Virus record (IMG/VR): IMGVR_UViG_3300010370_000056
Coordinates: 1-48,457 of that record
Length of the DNA stretch: 48,457 nt
Source: a virus
Reading direction: 5' to 3' (one strand)
Part shown: positions 6,745 to 14,000 of the stretch, one piece after another
Position numbering within the stretch: position 1 is the stretch's first letter
Layout of the letters: each line of letters starts with the position of its first letter
The notes under the pieces: model-generated
What the model was told of the DNA's origin: nothing
Database searches by the model: none
Seen by the model: only the letters and a program-made list of their open reading frames with translations
Program-made: the position numbers and the translations under genes

Positions 6745-7737
6745 TTAGAGAATTACCAGACCGTCAACTTGCTCTTCTTGCACACCAATTTTTTGAGGAA
6801 TGGCACCAAGAATCGAGTAAGGATCGTTCTTACCACTCATTCGAGCCATGGCATACTGGAGCACAAGATTGTCCAGAGATTCCAACCACTCCATTGTGCG
6901 CTGTTGTTCATCATCCAGTTCACCATGACTTGATGCGCCAGTAGAAAACAGAACCACTGGCATCGTTTCACGAGTGCTGACATAATTCTGCATCATGTTC
7001 TCAAACATACGCAGAACACGGGTAGAACCGTTCGAGTTAGTGTTCAGAACAGATGCTTCAGCGCAGATGTCAGAAACATATTTTTCAGCATCTTCACGAG
7101 AATAGAATTCGATGTTGCCAGCGCGATTGATCTCGTCGATTGCATTTTTGGCAATCGTACCAACAGTTTGAGGAGTGAAGTTGTGATTCAGCGTGTTGAT
7201 CCAATCTTTCACAGACTCAATATCGCAAGAGATGCTACCTTTGCGAATTTTCTTCGAAGCGATGTTAGTGACATCTTTGGCAGTGTGGGGTTTCTTGCCG
7301 TTATCCACGTTTGCACTCAAGCGAGAATCATCAAGAGCATCTTTATCGTCTTGTTGAAACTCAGTGCGAGTTGTCATATCAAACTCGTAGTCGGCAAAAA
7401 CCCAAAATTCGTATCCTTGATTCAGGAGTTCACGAACGCGGTTGAATCCATCTTTAAGATCATCTCCGTTAGTTGTTTCAGGAGTGTATTCTGAAACATC
7501 AATGCCGCGAGCAAGGCTCACACCAAGGCTTTCTTTTTGGGCACCAGTACCACCAGCACGGGCAGTGTTATCGGTGTTGCCATCTTCATCCTTAAGATTC
7601 AAAGAAAGAAGACGCTTAAATGAATATCCAGTAAACTTAAGACCAGGATATTCTTGGGGCGCAGGAAGAAGCGCAATGATTTCGTCCTGAAGTTCTTGCG
7701 AGACGCAATCCTTCGGAACGGTAATGTAGGTTTTCAT
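6745..7737 (-). CDS. Conserved-looking unknown protein (330 aa)
   Basis: ATG-initiated at 7735-7737, with its own early promoter (7807-7835) and terminator (6699-6722), so it is a single-gene transcript with a leader of about 65 nt. The sequence is a soluble mix of helices and acidic loops. Segment 45-150 is very polar (DDLKDGFNRVRELL; FADYEFDMTTRTEF) and segment 255-275 has a hydrophobic strand MPVVLFSTGASSHGELDD that could be a nucleotide or substrate loop. No catalytic signature is recognised. Its early, isolated expression suggests a host-takeover or DNA-metabolism role, which is inference. Confidence 0.8.
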   Translation of the reverse strand: MKTYITVPKDCVSQELQDEIIALLPAPQEYPGLKFTGYSFKRLLSLNLKDEDGNTDNTARAGGTGAQKESLGVSLARGIDVSEYTPETTNGDDLKDGFNRVRELLNQGYEFWVFADYEFDMTTRTEFQQDDKDALDDSRLSANVDNGKKPHTAKDVTNIASKKIRKGSISCDIESVKDWINTLNHNFTPQTVGTIAKNAIDEINRAGNIEFYSREDAEKYVSDICAEASVLNTNSNGSTRVLRMFENMMQNYVSTRETMPVVLFSTGASSHGELDDEQQRTMEWLESLDNLVLQYAMARMSGKNDPYSILGAIPQKIGVQEEQVDGLVIL

Positions 7738-7806
7738 GTGTTTTTAGTAAAGTAAAAGTCCGCTTGAAGCGTTAGCGTTGGCAGGTCATCCCTCACCAAC
7801 AGGGCT

Positions 7807-7835
7807 AATATAACTGATTCAGAAGAACTCGTCAA
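7807..7835 (-). promoter_or_regulatory. Early promoter TTGACG-17-TATATT
   Basis: On the minus strand TTGACG (7830-7835) and TATATT (7807-7812) lie 17 bp apart, followed by AGCCC. The -35 overlaps the end of the upstream gene. It reads into the 330-residue gene at 7737 with a leader of about 65 nt. Confidence 0.75.
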
Positions 7836-8331
7836 GGTCCCCGACCAGTTCAAAAATCGTCACAGTGTCAGTCACCTTATCCCCAAGCACTCTCACCATG
7901 AGATCCAATGATCTCTGATGTGGACGACCCTTCCATCCATACCATTTGCTTTTCTTACCTACAGCATATGGTGGAAGCTTTCCTACGGAAAGATACTGCT
8001 CCGCAGTAAGATCATAAATCTTTTCTCCATCTTGTAACCACCAATGAGTTTCACCACGGTAATCAACACCACTCATCGGTTGCAACTTATCAGTATCCAT
8101 CAAATAGAACAATGCCTGTGTAGAGTGATAGCAATGCCCATATGTTGAATTTGTTTGATTCTCTGCACGATACCTAGTTGATAAAAGATCTGGTGTGAGA
8201 TTGCGTTTAATCAATCCCATCACCAGACACATATTATGTTCTGAATATCGATATGATTCAAATTCTAAACGACGTGTCTTAAAGATATCATTACCTTTAT
8301 ATTTGTGTCTCTCTACAATCTTTATAGCCAT
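7819..8331 (-). CDS. Possible papain/transglutaminase-fold cysteine hydrolase (170 aa)
   Basis: Residues C67 (YGHCYHSTQALFYLM), H96 (ETHWWLQDG) and D107 (IYDLTAEQY) occur in the order and spacing of the Cys-His-Asp triad of transglutaminase-like and NlpC/papain-fold enzymes: Cys at the start of a helix, His at the start of a strand, Asp on the next strand. There is no signal peptide, so it would act in the cytoplasm. It follows a metalloprotease gene after a 39-nt gap in the same transcript. The fold and activity are inferred; no family name can be given with certainty. Confidence 0.55.
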   Translation of the reverse strand: MAIKIVERHKYKGNDIFKTRRLEFESYRYSEHNMCLVMGLIKRNLTPDLLSTRYRAENQTNSTYGHCYHSTQALFYLMDTDKLQPMSGVDYRGETHWWLQDGEKIYDLTAEQYLSVGKLPPYAVGKKSKWYGWKGRPHQRSLDLMVRVLGDKVTDTVTIFELVGDLDEFF

Positions 8332-8370
8332 CTCATCAAACCGGACAAAGCAGAGTCTACTGAATTTATG

Positions 8371-8793
8371 TTAGTTTGTCAAGTAGTTCATATATTCATC
8401 ATAAAGAACTTGTTCCATTTGAGATGCTTCAATCTCCCATGGTTGATCTTCATAATCAAGACTGGAACAATCAATACCTTTCCACAGTCTCTTCTGACCT
8501 TTATCACGAAGAGTTCCTTTTACATGCTGATAAACATGCCAAAGCTCATGAAAAAGTGTCATGATGTAGTGATCTGGATTGAGTCCATTGTGCATCTCAA
8601 TCTCAAATGCACGAGGACGATAATCACAATCCATTACAGTACACCAACCATAGACACCTTCACGCAATAGACCACGATGATTGACTGTAAGGTCTATTTT
8701 ATGCTTCGGAAGATGTTTGTTCATAAACCACTCTACAACACCCTCACAGCGTCTTCTAGAGTAGTTATAACCGCTTAATTCAAGAAAGAGCAT
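8371..8793 (-). CDS. Zincin-type metallopeptidase, HExxH (140 aa)
   Basis: The motif H82-E-L-W-H86 (TLFHELWHVYQHVKG) is the HExxH zinc site, and WEIEASQME at 119-127 supplies a Glu (E120 or E122) as a likely third ligand, as in gluzincin/SprT-like or IrrE-type peptidases. There is no signal peptide. The protein is a minimal catalytic domain. It overlaps the small upstream ORF by 14 nt. A cytoplasmic protease made early could degrade or process a host regulator or a phage precursor; the substrate is unknown. Confidence 0.75.
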   Translation of the reverse strand: MLFLELSGYNYSRRRCEGVVEWFMNKHLPKHKIDLTVNHRGLLREGVYGWCTVMDCDYRPRAFEIEMHNGLNPDHYIMTLFHELWHVYQHVKGTLRDKGQKRLWKGIDCSSLDYEDQPWEIEASQMEQVLYDEYMNYLTN

Positions 8794-8887
8794 AATTCAA
8801 AACCGATTCAGTTACTTTAACACCCCAGTGCAAAAAATTTACAAATGCACCGACAAAGACCAGTTTTTCGGTTGTTGTAAGTCTCAT
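8780..8887 (-). CDS. Small hydrophobic protein (35 aa)
   Basis: ATG at 8885-8887, TGA at 8780-8782. The product MRLTTTEKLVFVGAFVNFLH... has a hydrophobic stretch around 9-19 and an amphipathic C-terminus. It lies just downstream of the promoter at 8909, has a weak AAGAG ribosome site five nt before the ATG, and overlaps the metallopeptidase start. These features support a genuine leader-sized gene, but its size limits certainty. Confidence 0.5.
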   Translation of the reverse strand: MRLTTTEKLVFVGAFVNFLHWGVKVTESVLNYALS

Positions 8888-8908
8888 GGACTCTTGCTAT
8901 CTGTAGCC

Positions 8909-8914
8909 ATTATA
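8909..8914 (-). promoter_or_regulatory. Early promoter -10 box (TATAAT) fused to a terminator U-tract
   Basis: TATAAT followed by GGCTACA directly continues the TTTT tract of the terminator at 8914-8942. The -35 region (CCAGGA at 17 bp) is poor, so the site is supported mainly by the shared -10 context and the following genes. Confidence 0.5.
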
Positions 8915-8942
8915 AAACCCCGCACAGGCGATCCTGGCGGGG
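8914..8942 (-). terminator. Rho-independent terminator after the oxygenase cluster
   Basis: On the minus strand CCCCGC ... GCGGGG (8937-8942 with 8918-8923), with further AGG/CCT pairing inside, is followed by TTTT. It closes the transcript carrying the three 2OG-Fe(II) oxygenases. Confidence 0.75.
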
Positions 8943-8965
8943 TCTGTGGCAGTTCTTAAAGTGGC

Positions 8966-9553
8966 CTACTTGAAGTAACAATTAAAGGCAATCGAAATAC
9001 GATCTTCGTTAGACTCATTTGGTTGAACTTCATGTTCAAGGTCTGATGGAAATAAAAGCATCATTCCCTCTTGAGGACAAAGAGACCACGACTTTGACAG
9101 TCTAAATCCATCTCTTATTTGTTCAGGTGTCCTATCTAATAACCTAGATCTTGAAAATAATCGGGGTGTGTAGAATTCGATCTCTCCGCAGTTATCGGGC
9201 GTCTTAACCCAAAAAACGCCAGAAAAATGACAATCCGGATGACTATGCAGTTTGTTATAACTTCCTTTCTTATTAATATTTAACCACATATTTGCCAAAT
9301 TATATTCACCTTGATATGGAATTGATTTTTGAATATGATTGAAAATATAATTGTAAAAATTTATAAAAGTTGGTTGGTGATAAAAATTGTCGTGGGATTG
9401 CCAACCACCACGATTTGAAATAATTACACCATCATTATCATATTTTTGATATTCATATATCCACGAAATTAAATCATTTTTAATTAAGCGATAATCGTCA
9501 CACTCAATTAAAGAAACTAATGATGGGAATAACGGTATATGTCGAATATTCAT
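8966..9553 (-). CDS. 2OG-Fe(II) oxygenase, TIGR02466 / 2OG-FeII_Oxy_5-like (195 aa)
   Basis: The core reads KLHSHPDCHFSGVFWVKTP (101-119), then GEIEFYTPR, then GMMLLFPSDLEHEVQPN with H174 as distal iron ligand and R185 (DRISIAFNC) as likely 2-oxoglutarate ligand. The HxHP...SGVxW pattern is that of the TIGR02466 putative 2OG-Fe(II) oxygenases. Such enzymes hydroxylate a substrate using O2 and 2-oxoglutarate. It is the last of three oxygenase genes in a row; its ATG overlaps the previous stop. Substrate unknown; a tail-fibre protein or host metabolite is possible. Confidence 0.8.
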   Translation of the reverse strand: MNIRHIPLFPSLVSLIECDDYRLIKNDLISWIYEYQKYDNDGVIISNRGGWQSHDNFYHQPTFINFYNYIFNHIQKSIPYQGEYNLANMWLNINKKGSYNKLHSHPDCHFSGVFWVKTPDNCGEIEFYTPRLFSRSRLLDRTPEQIRDGFRLSKSWSLCPQEGMMLLFPSDLEHEVQPNESNEDRISIAFNCYFK

Positions 9554-10134
9554 TCTTCTGCTTTAAATTCTGAGGACATTCCAAGGTAAGGTCTTTTATC
9601 ATAAATGTGATCTGCATAAGGACCATCAGCATTCACATAATGCAAAAATGATTGAAGATACCATTTTTGCGTAAAGGGAGGTCTCCAATGATATAAATCA
9701 CATCCTCTATATAAACAAAGATCCCCCGGTTCAAGTAAAACTTCTACAGGATCACTTTTATCTTCATTTTTACTAAAATAAATCGGATTAATTGAATCTC
9801 CTTCAGGTATTCCTAATGCAAGCGTTGCAGACATTTCGCATGAAGGACGATCACGATGATTTACAAGTTCATCTCCAATGCCATATAAACGACTATATGT
9901 GTATGTTGGAAGTAATTTATATCCAGAGATTTCACTCAATGCTTCTGTAGATGCCTCCAATATGGTTTCCATAAATGGATCACTATAAAACGAATATGAA
10001 AATGGTGCTTGGTGATCGTTGGTATCAGCATGGCCCGCTTTAATTCTCAAAAAGAAATAATCTTGAATAAAGTATGTAAAATCTCTATCAAGAAAATTCT
10101 TGACTACAAGATAACCTTTTTCTTTAAAACTCAT
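9550..10134 (-). CDS. 2OG-Fe(II) oxygenase (194 aa)
   Basis: H93-R-D95 (ELVNHRDRPSCEMSATLAL) is the HxD iron site and H149 (CDLYHWRPPF) the distal His, after the typical EPGDLCLYRG turn (135-144). Soluble, no signal peptide, close to the 190-220 residues usual for these single-domain dioxygenases. It sits between two other oxygenase genes, nine nt after the upstream stop and overlapping the downstream start by ATGA. The HRDRPSCE pattern is common in phage dioxygenases with unknown substrates. Confidence 0.8.
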   Translation of the reverse strand: MSFKEKGYLVVKNFLDRDFTYFIQDYFFLRIKAGHADTNDHQAPFSYSFYSDPFMETILEASTEALSEISGYKLLPTYTYSRLYGIGDELVNHRDRPSCEMSATLALGIPEGDSINPIYFSKNEDKSDPVEVLLEPGDLCLYRGCDLYHWRPPFTQKWYLQSFLHYVNADGPYADHIYDKRPYLGMSSEFKAEE

Positions 10135-10143
10135 AATAATACC

Positions 10144-10812
10144 TCAACGAAACGGTGGCCCATGAACCCATGCCACTAAAGCATATCTTTCTCCTTTAGT
10201 TACCGGAGTACATTCATGTAATGTATAAGAAGGAAAAAAGACGCCCATTCCTTTTTTCTTTTGAATTTTTATTCCTTCATGGCCATGATGAAGAATCAAA
10301 TCTCCACCTTCATACTCACTTGGATCGGAAAGTTGAATGACTACACTTAATTTACGATTATGTGGTACGTTCCATGTTAACGGATCTATGTGTTTTTTAT
10401 AACAACCTTCCTCTTCGGATTTATAATGGGTAAATTGAAGTCTTTCTATTTGTGTCAAATCAAATTTAAAAAACTGTTGATTTATTTGAACCACTGATTG
10501 TGATAATTTATTATAAATCCAAGAAGTATGTGAATTTGTAGGAATCCAAGATACGAAAGAACGACGATGATCCAAACAGTTTTCTCCAGCGCCTCCCGTT
10601 TGTGCTCTCTCCATGTTTAATGTGGTTCCGATTTTTATAATCGAATCCAATTCGTCGGAAGAAAAAATGCAATCATTCCACACATATAATTCGTAATGAT
10701 GTTGATTTAAATACCAATATGAAGATGTCTCATTTACGTTTTCAAAAATTTTGTCTCTTAAAGGTTGAATATTGTCAAGAGAATTATAAGATTTCAAATA
10801 TGTGGAGATCAT
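10144..10812 (-). CDS. Prolyl 4-hydroxylase-like 2OG-Fe(II) oxygenase, PKHD type (222 aa)
   Basis: The catalytic region has H141-I-D143 (YKKHIDPLTW), the strand KLSVVIQLSDPSEYEGGDL (154-172), distal H199 in FPSYTLHECTPV and R209 in KGERYALVAWVHGP, which is the full HxD...H...R set of P4H/PKHD hydroxylases such as PiuC. The N-terminal 60 residues are separate and less conserved-looking. One nt separates its start from the stop of the DUF4376-like structural gene, linking it to the fibre region. Prolyl hydroxylation of a virion protein is a reasonable but untested idea. Confidence 0.85.
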   Translation of the reverse strand: MISTYLKSYNSLDNIQPLRDKIFENVNETSSYWYLNQHHYELYVWNDCIFSSDELDSIIKIGTTLNMERAQTGGAGENCLDHRRSFVSWIPTNSHTSWIYNKLSQSVVQINQQFFKFDLTQIERLQFTHYKSEEEGCYKKHIDPLTWNVPHNRKLSVVIQLSDPSEYEGGDLILHHGHEGIKIQKKKGMGVFFPSYTLHECTPVTKGERYALVAWVHGPPFR

Positions 10813-10813
10813 G

Positions 10814-11368
10814 TCATGAGAGTTCTGTGGATGGCCAAGTGATATTGTAATCTAATTCCAACAAAGATTTTAAAGATTTTTTTGAAAGAATAAGTGAAGC
10901 GAAATTTGTTTCGATATCAAAACATTTTTGAATATAATCATGAATTGCGTCAGTTAATTCTACAATTTTGCTTCCTGTTAATTCTACCACACCATCTCGG
11001 GTTTTCCAATTATAAGTTGAATCTAAGTTATTTGCAACTAAATTTCTTTTATGGTAAAGGGAATTTACAGTTGACTCAGTTAAAACATATGAAATTTCAT
11101 CATATGTTATAGATTCAGTTTGTGCTTCCCAACGAAGATTGGCAACTTCATCACAAAGTCTGTATTTAAATTGTTCTAAAAGTTGATCACTGCAACTATA
11201 GTTGAGAATATCCGAATCAGTAATTTTAATCCAACCAAGTTCTTTCAAATCTGGATCCGGTAAAAAACAAAGTCCAGAAATATTTCTCCAACCATTAGGT
11301 AAAGTTTGAATATTGCTAAGATTTTTGTCAGATTTATCTTCAACAAAAGCGTAAAATTTGTCAATCAT
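10814..11368 (-). CDS. DUF4376-like tail-fibre-associated protein (184 aa)
   Basis: Residues about 69-155 show the DUF4376 pattern: a helix RLCDEVANLRWEAQTESI, a Thr/Ser-rich turn (TESTVNSLYHKRN), the central WKTRDGVVELTGSKI and an amphipathic ELTDAIHDYIQKCF helix. DUF4376 is found at the C-terminus of phage tail proteins. The N-terminal half is probably a beta domain. The gene lies between a structural-region unknown and the oxygenases with ATGA-type spacing. Tail-fibre accessory or assembly role inferred. Confidence 0.6.
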   Translation of the reverse strand: MIDKFYAFVEDKSDKNLSNIQTLPNGWRNISGLCFLPDPDLKELGWIKITDSDILNYSCSDQLLEQFKYRLCDEVANLRWEAQTESITYDEISYVLTESTVNSLYHKRNLVANNLDSTYNWKTRDGVVELTGSKIVELTDAIHDYIQKCFDIETNFASLILSKKSLKSLLELDYNITWPSTELS

Positions 11369-11922
11369 GATTGCGTTTTCCCCTTTCTCTTAGATTTTGA
11401 TTGAGTTTCTTGAATTTCTTCAGGATTTTTTTGTTCTATACTTGCTTCTAATTGTTTTTGTTCGCCAAAAAGTTCAGATGAAAGTTGGTTTACCTCATAT
11501 TTAGCTTGCAAGGCAAGTAGTTCCTTTTTCTTTTGCAATTCAACTTCAACTTCAACTGCTCTGAAAGCTCTTTGTTCTTTTTGTCCTTCAAGTTCCCAAT
11601 CAGCTGAACCTTTCCAATATGCCGAAGCAGTCTCATCATCATGCCACGTTCTCCAAGCACTAAAGTTTTGCTTTGGTCTCATCGCAATTTCTACTCCCAC
11701 AGATGATGCAAGTTGTTCAAGAAACTCAACGATTTCTGTGGGTCTTAATGGTATCCACATGTTACCAAAATCACCTCTCATTGAAATTTCGATAGAACCA
11801 CCACCGCATGGTCCAGACGTGATAGATCGAGCACGAGTTCTATTTTGCAATGTACTTCTGTACGAATCTTCTTCGTACATTTCATTCATTTTTTGCTTAT
11901 ATTCAGGTGATGCTTTTGCCAT
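11365..11922 (-). CDS. Structural-region hypothetical with coiled-coil C-terminus (185 aa)
   Basis: The N-terminus is charged (MAKASPEYKQKMNEMYEED), followed by a Gly-rich turn and a compact domain with several Trp (WIPLRPTEIVEFLEQL; AWRTWHDDE). From about residue 112 it becomes a long charged helix (EVEVELQKKKELLALQ) ending in a Lys/Ser/Gln tail, likely a coiled coil. It is preceded by AATAAATA late-promoter-like repeats and lies among fibre genes. No domain recognised; a virion accessory protein is likely. Confidence 0.7.
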   Translation of the reverse strand: MAKASPEYKQKMNEMYEEDSYRSTLQNRTRARSITSGPCGGGSIEISMRGDFGNMWIPLRPTEIVEFLEQLASSVGVEIAMRPKQNFSAWRTWHDDETASAYWKGSADWELEGQKEQRAFRAVEVEVELQKKKELLALQAKYEVNQLSSELFGEQKQLEASIEQKNPEEIQETQSKSKRKGKTQS

Positions 11923-11950
11923 AATACGTTTCGAAGAAAAATATTAATTT

Positions 11951-11962
11951 TATTTATTTATT
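11951..11962 (-). promoter_or_regulatory. Late-promoter-like box AATAAATAAATA
   Basis: Two overlapping AATAAATA copies on the minus strand, about 30 nt before the ATG at 11922, resemble the T4-type late box. The low-complexity AT sequence makes a chance match possible. Confidence 0.45.
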
Positions 11963-13370
11963 GATTGTTCCAACTAATCGTAATTGAAGAACCACTAGGA
12001 ACAGTAACTGGATATGTTTCTCCAGGAAGTACATATACTGATGATTGTGATTGGGGTTGCCCAGTTGCTGCTCCTGCTTGTCCCGTTACTGGATTTCCTT
12101 GATGGCCCGTGCCACCTTGGGTAGTATTGCCATTAGGTCCATTAATTGAGTGTTGTACTGGGTTATTATTAACATGTTGGCCAGCGAATCCAGATTGAGC
12201 TGCGTAAGCATATCCGCCTCCTCCAGCACCACCGCCGGCACCAGCACCATGAGTGGGCGCAATAGGAGGATAATAACCACCTCTTCCACCTCTTCCCGCT
12301 TCATGATGATTAACAGCTGCACCAAAACCCCCATCACCTCCAACTCCGCCGTGAGGGCCCCTAGTTTGACCGGTCGAACCGCTGTTGCCATGCTGAGCAC
12401 CACCGCCGCCCGCGCCGCCACTGCCGCCCTGGCCACCTACAGTATTTCGAATTGGCGCTGGATTTATGGTAGACCCGTTGCCGGCGTAACCGCCGGTTCC
12501 TCCCTGACCCTTAAAACCACCAGCGCCACCACTGCCACCAGCGGCGTGGTGATTAGGGCCGCCGCCATAACCAGGATGGCCATTACCGCCGGGGTTTCCA
12601 GTTCCAGGTCCTCCAGGACCTCCTGCTTGTCCAGTAGCACCAGTACCACCAGCACCACCAGGAAAATTTAAATGAGTATGATTTGGTGATCCAAAAACTG
12701 CCTGAGCTCCTGCGCCGCCGGGATTGCCTTGAGTGCCAGGTTGGCCATTACCTCCTGCGTTAGGATGTCCTTGATTATAATGTTGGATTACAGGAGCATG
12801 GCCGCCAGAGGTGCCGAAAGTGTGGCCAGGGTTGCCAGGGTTGCCACTGTTGCCTTCATTCCCAGCAGAACCATTGCCCCCAGCTTGGCCAAAAAGACCG
12901 TTAGCTGGGACTGTGCCGATTACACCAGACCCGCCGGGGCCGCCGTTCTGAGCGTGAAATCCGCTAGTATAACCTGCAGTTCCAGGCAAAAAGGGTCTTA
13001 ATGGTGTAGGTACTCCCGGCGCGCCACCCACACCACCGCCGCCACCGCCGTAACCGCCACCGCCGGGATTGGCATTGCCGCCGGGATGGCCACTGCCGCC
13101 CTGGATCGCCGGAGCTTGATGTCCATGAGGATTATAATGAGTTCCATTTCCCGCATACCCTGTTGCGCCATGTCCACCAGCGCCGCCTTGGCCGGGTCCT
13201 CCCGGTTGTCCAGGTCCTCCATGACCCGAAATTGTAACTCGTTTTATACGAGATGGGATTCGAATATTTCCGGGATTATTAAAAGTTAATGTTGTTCCTG
13301 TGGGAGTTGTAACTGCCGAAGGAGCTGCTGTTCCTCCAATGATTGATTTACCCGATGCTCCGAATGCCAT
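11958..13370 (-). CDS. Collagen-like glycine-rich structural protein / adhesin (470 aa)
   Basis: Start set at the ATG at 13368-13370 (MAFGASGKSIIGG), five nt after the stop of the P4H-like gene; the longer frame would begin inside that gene. Residues 28-50 form a beta segment (TLTFNNPGNIRIPSRIKRV), the next 370 or so are Gly-rich with many GG, GNG and about eighteen X-Pro-Gly tripeptides, and the C-terminus ends in PVTVPSGSSITISWNNQ. This beta-cap/Gly-rich/beta-cap plan matches phage glycine-rich domains and recalls the polyglycine-II sandwich of T-even gp38-type adhesins. It probably forms a fibre tip or shaft. Codons are markedly more GC-rich than in neighbours. Confidence 0.8.
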   Translation of the reverse strand: MAFGASGKSIIGGTAAPSAVTTPTGTTLTFNNPGNIRIPSRIKRVTISGHGGPGQPGGPGQGGAGGHGATGYAGNGTHYNPHGHQAPAIQGGSGHPGGNANPGGGGYGGGGGGVGGAPGVPTPLRPFLPGTAGYTSGFHAQNGGPGGSGVIGTVPANGLFGQAGGNGSAGNEGNSGNPGNPGHTFGTSGGHAPVIQHYNQGHPNAGGNGQPGTQGNPGGAGAQAVFGSPNHTHLNFPGGAGGTGATGQAGGPGGPGTGNPGGNGHPGYGGGPNHHAAGGSGGAGGFKGQGGTGGYAGNGSTINPAPIRNTVGGQGGSGGAGGGGAQHGNSGSTGQTRGPHGGVGGDGGFGAAVNHHEAGRGGRGGYYPPIAPTHGAGAGGGAGGGGYAYAAQSGFAGQHVNNNPVQHSINGPNGNTTQGGTGHQGNPVTGQAGAATGQPQSQSSVYVLPGETYPVTVPSGSSITISWNNQ

Positions 13371-13375
13371 GTTTT

Positions 13376-13972
13376 TTAATCGTAATAAAACCAACCTGTT
13401 ATTATGTATTTAGCATTATCTCCATAAACTACGTTGCCGCGATGCGTATGCGTAAACCCTGCAGGCCATATTACCATGCAATTTTCTTTTGGAGGTATTC
13501 TCAATCTTTGATATAAAAACTCAGTTTCTCCTGCAGCATTATGTTCTAAAGTATTCAGATATAAAGAATATACTAATCCTCTCCATGCTTGTTCCCCATT
13601 CCCTTGTTCTGGATGCCATACATGATAACCACCACCAGGCATCGTTCTTTGCATTTTTACAGAACTACATTTTAATGATGGTTCTTTTAATACGTCAAAT
13701 TCACTCACATATTCATCAAAACAATTTTGCAATCCTTCAAAAAATACATCAATTGCTGGACGACCTTCAAAGGATGAAGTTGGATGATTTCTTATATTTA
13801 ACATCACTGAATCATCATGTTTGGATGTCTTTGGTACATTTTCAGATTGTTGTCTTGAACCAACCATCCCAGACTGATTAAGACGTTCAAATTCTTCAAT
13901 CATATGCTGACAAAATCCATCAGCATATACGTTTTCATACATTCCAATAAAATCAACATATTTTGCTTTCAT
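13376..13972 (-). CDS. P4H-type 2OG-Fe(II) oxygenase in the fibre operon (198 aa)
   Basis: The iron site is probably H120-P-E122 (GGGYHVWHPEQ), the HxE variant of HxD, with distal H175 or H177 in IWPAGFTHTHRGN. The strand pattern RGLVYSLYLNTL...GETEFLY between them is typical of P4Hc-domain enzymes. It is preceded by a TATAAATA late promoter and followed after five nt by the glycine-rich X-Pro-Gly protein, so the two should be made together late in infection. Modifying that fibre is the obvious hypothesis. Confidence 0.8.
   Translation of the reverse strand: MKAKYVDFIGMYENVYADGFCQHMIEEFERLNQSGMVGSRQQSENVPKTSKHDDSVMLNIRNHPTSSFEGRPAIDVFFEGLQNCFDEYVSEFDVLKEPSLKCSSVKMQRTMPGGGYHVWHPEQGNGEQAWRGLVYSLYLNTLEHNAAGETEFLYQRLRIPPKENCMVIWPAGFTHTHRGNVVYGDNAKYIITGWFYYD
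13407..13413 (-). promoter_or_regulatory. Possible late promoter CTAAATA
   Basis: CTAAATACATAATAAC on the minus strand lies 37 nt before the glycine-rich gene, inside the end of the oxygenase gene. It matches the CTAAATA variant of the late box. Confidence 0.4.
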
Positions 13973-13992
13973 GACATTACAAAAACTTTTGA

Positions 13993-14000
13993 ATATTTAT
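13993..14000 (-). promoter_or_regulatory. Late promoter TATAAATA
   Basis: A perfect T4-type late box about 21 nt before the ATG of the P4H-like gene (13972), overlapping the end of the preceding gene by four bases. Confidence 0.7.

Noticed and set aside
12150-12671. Long frames in several phases across the glycine-rich gene
   Set aside because: GC-rich Gly codons remove stops in other frames; the products are low-complexity Ser/Thr/Ala or Val/Ala sequences.
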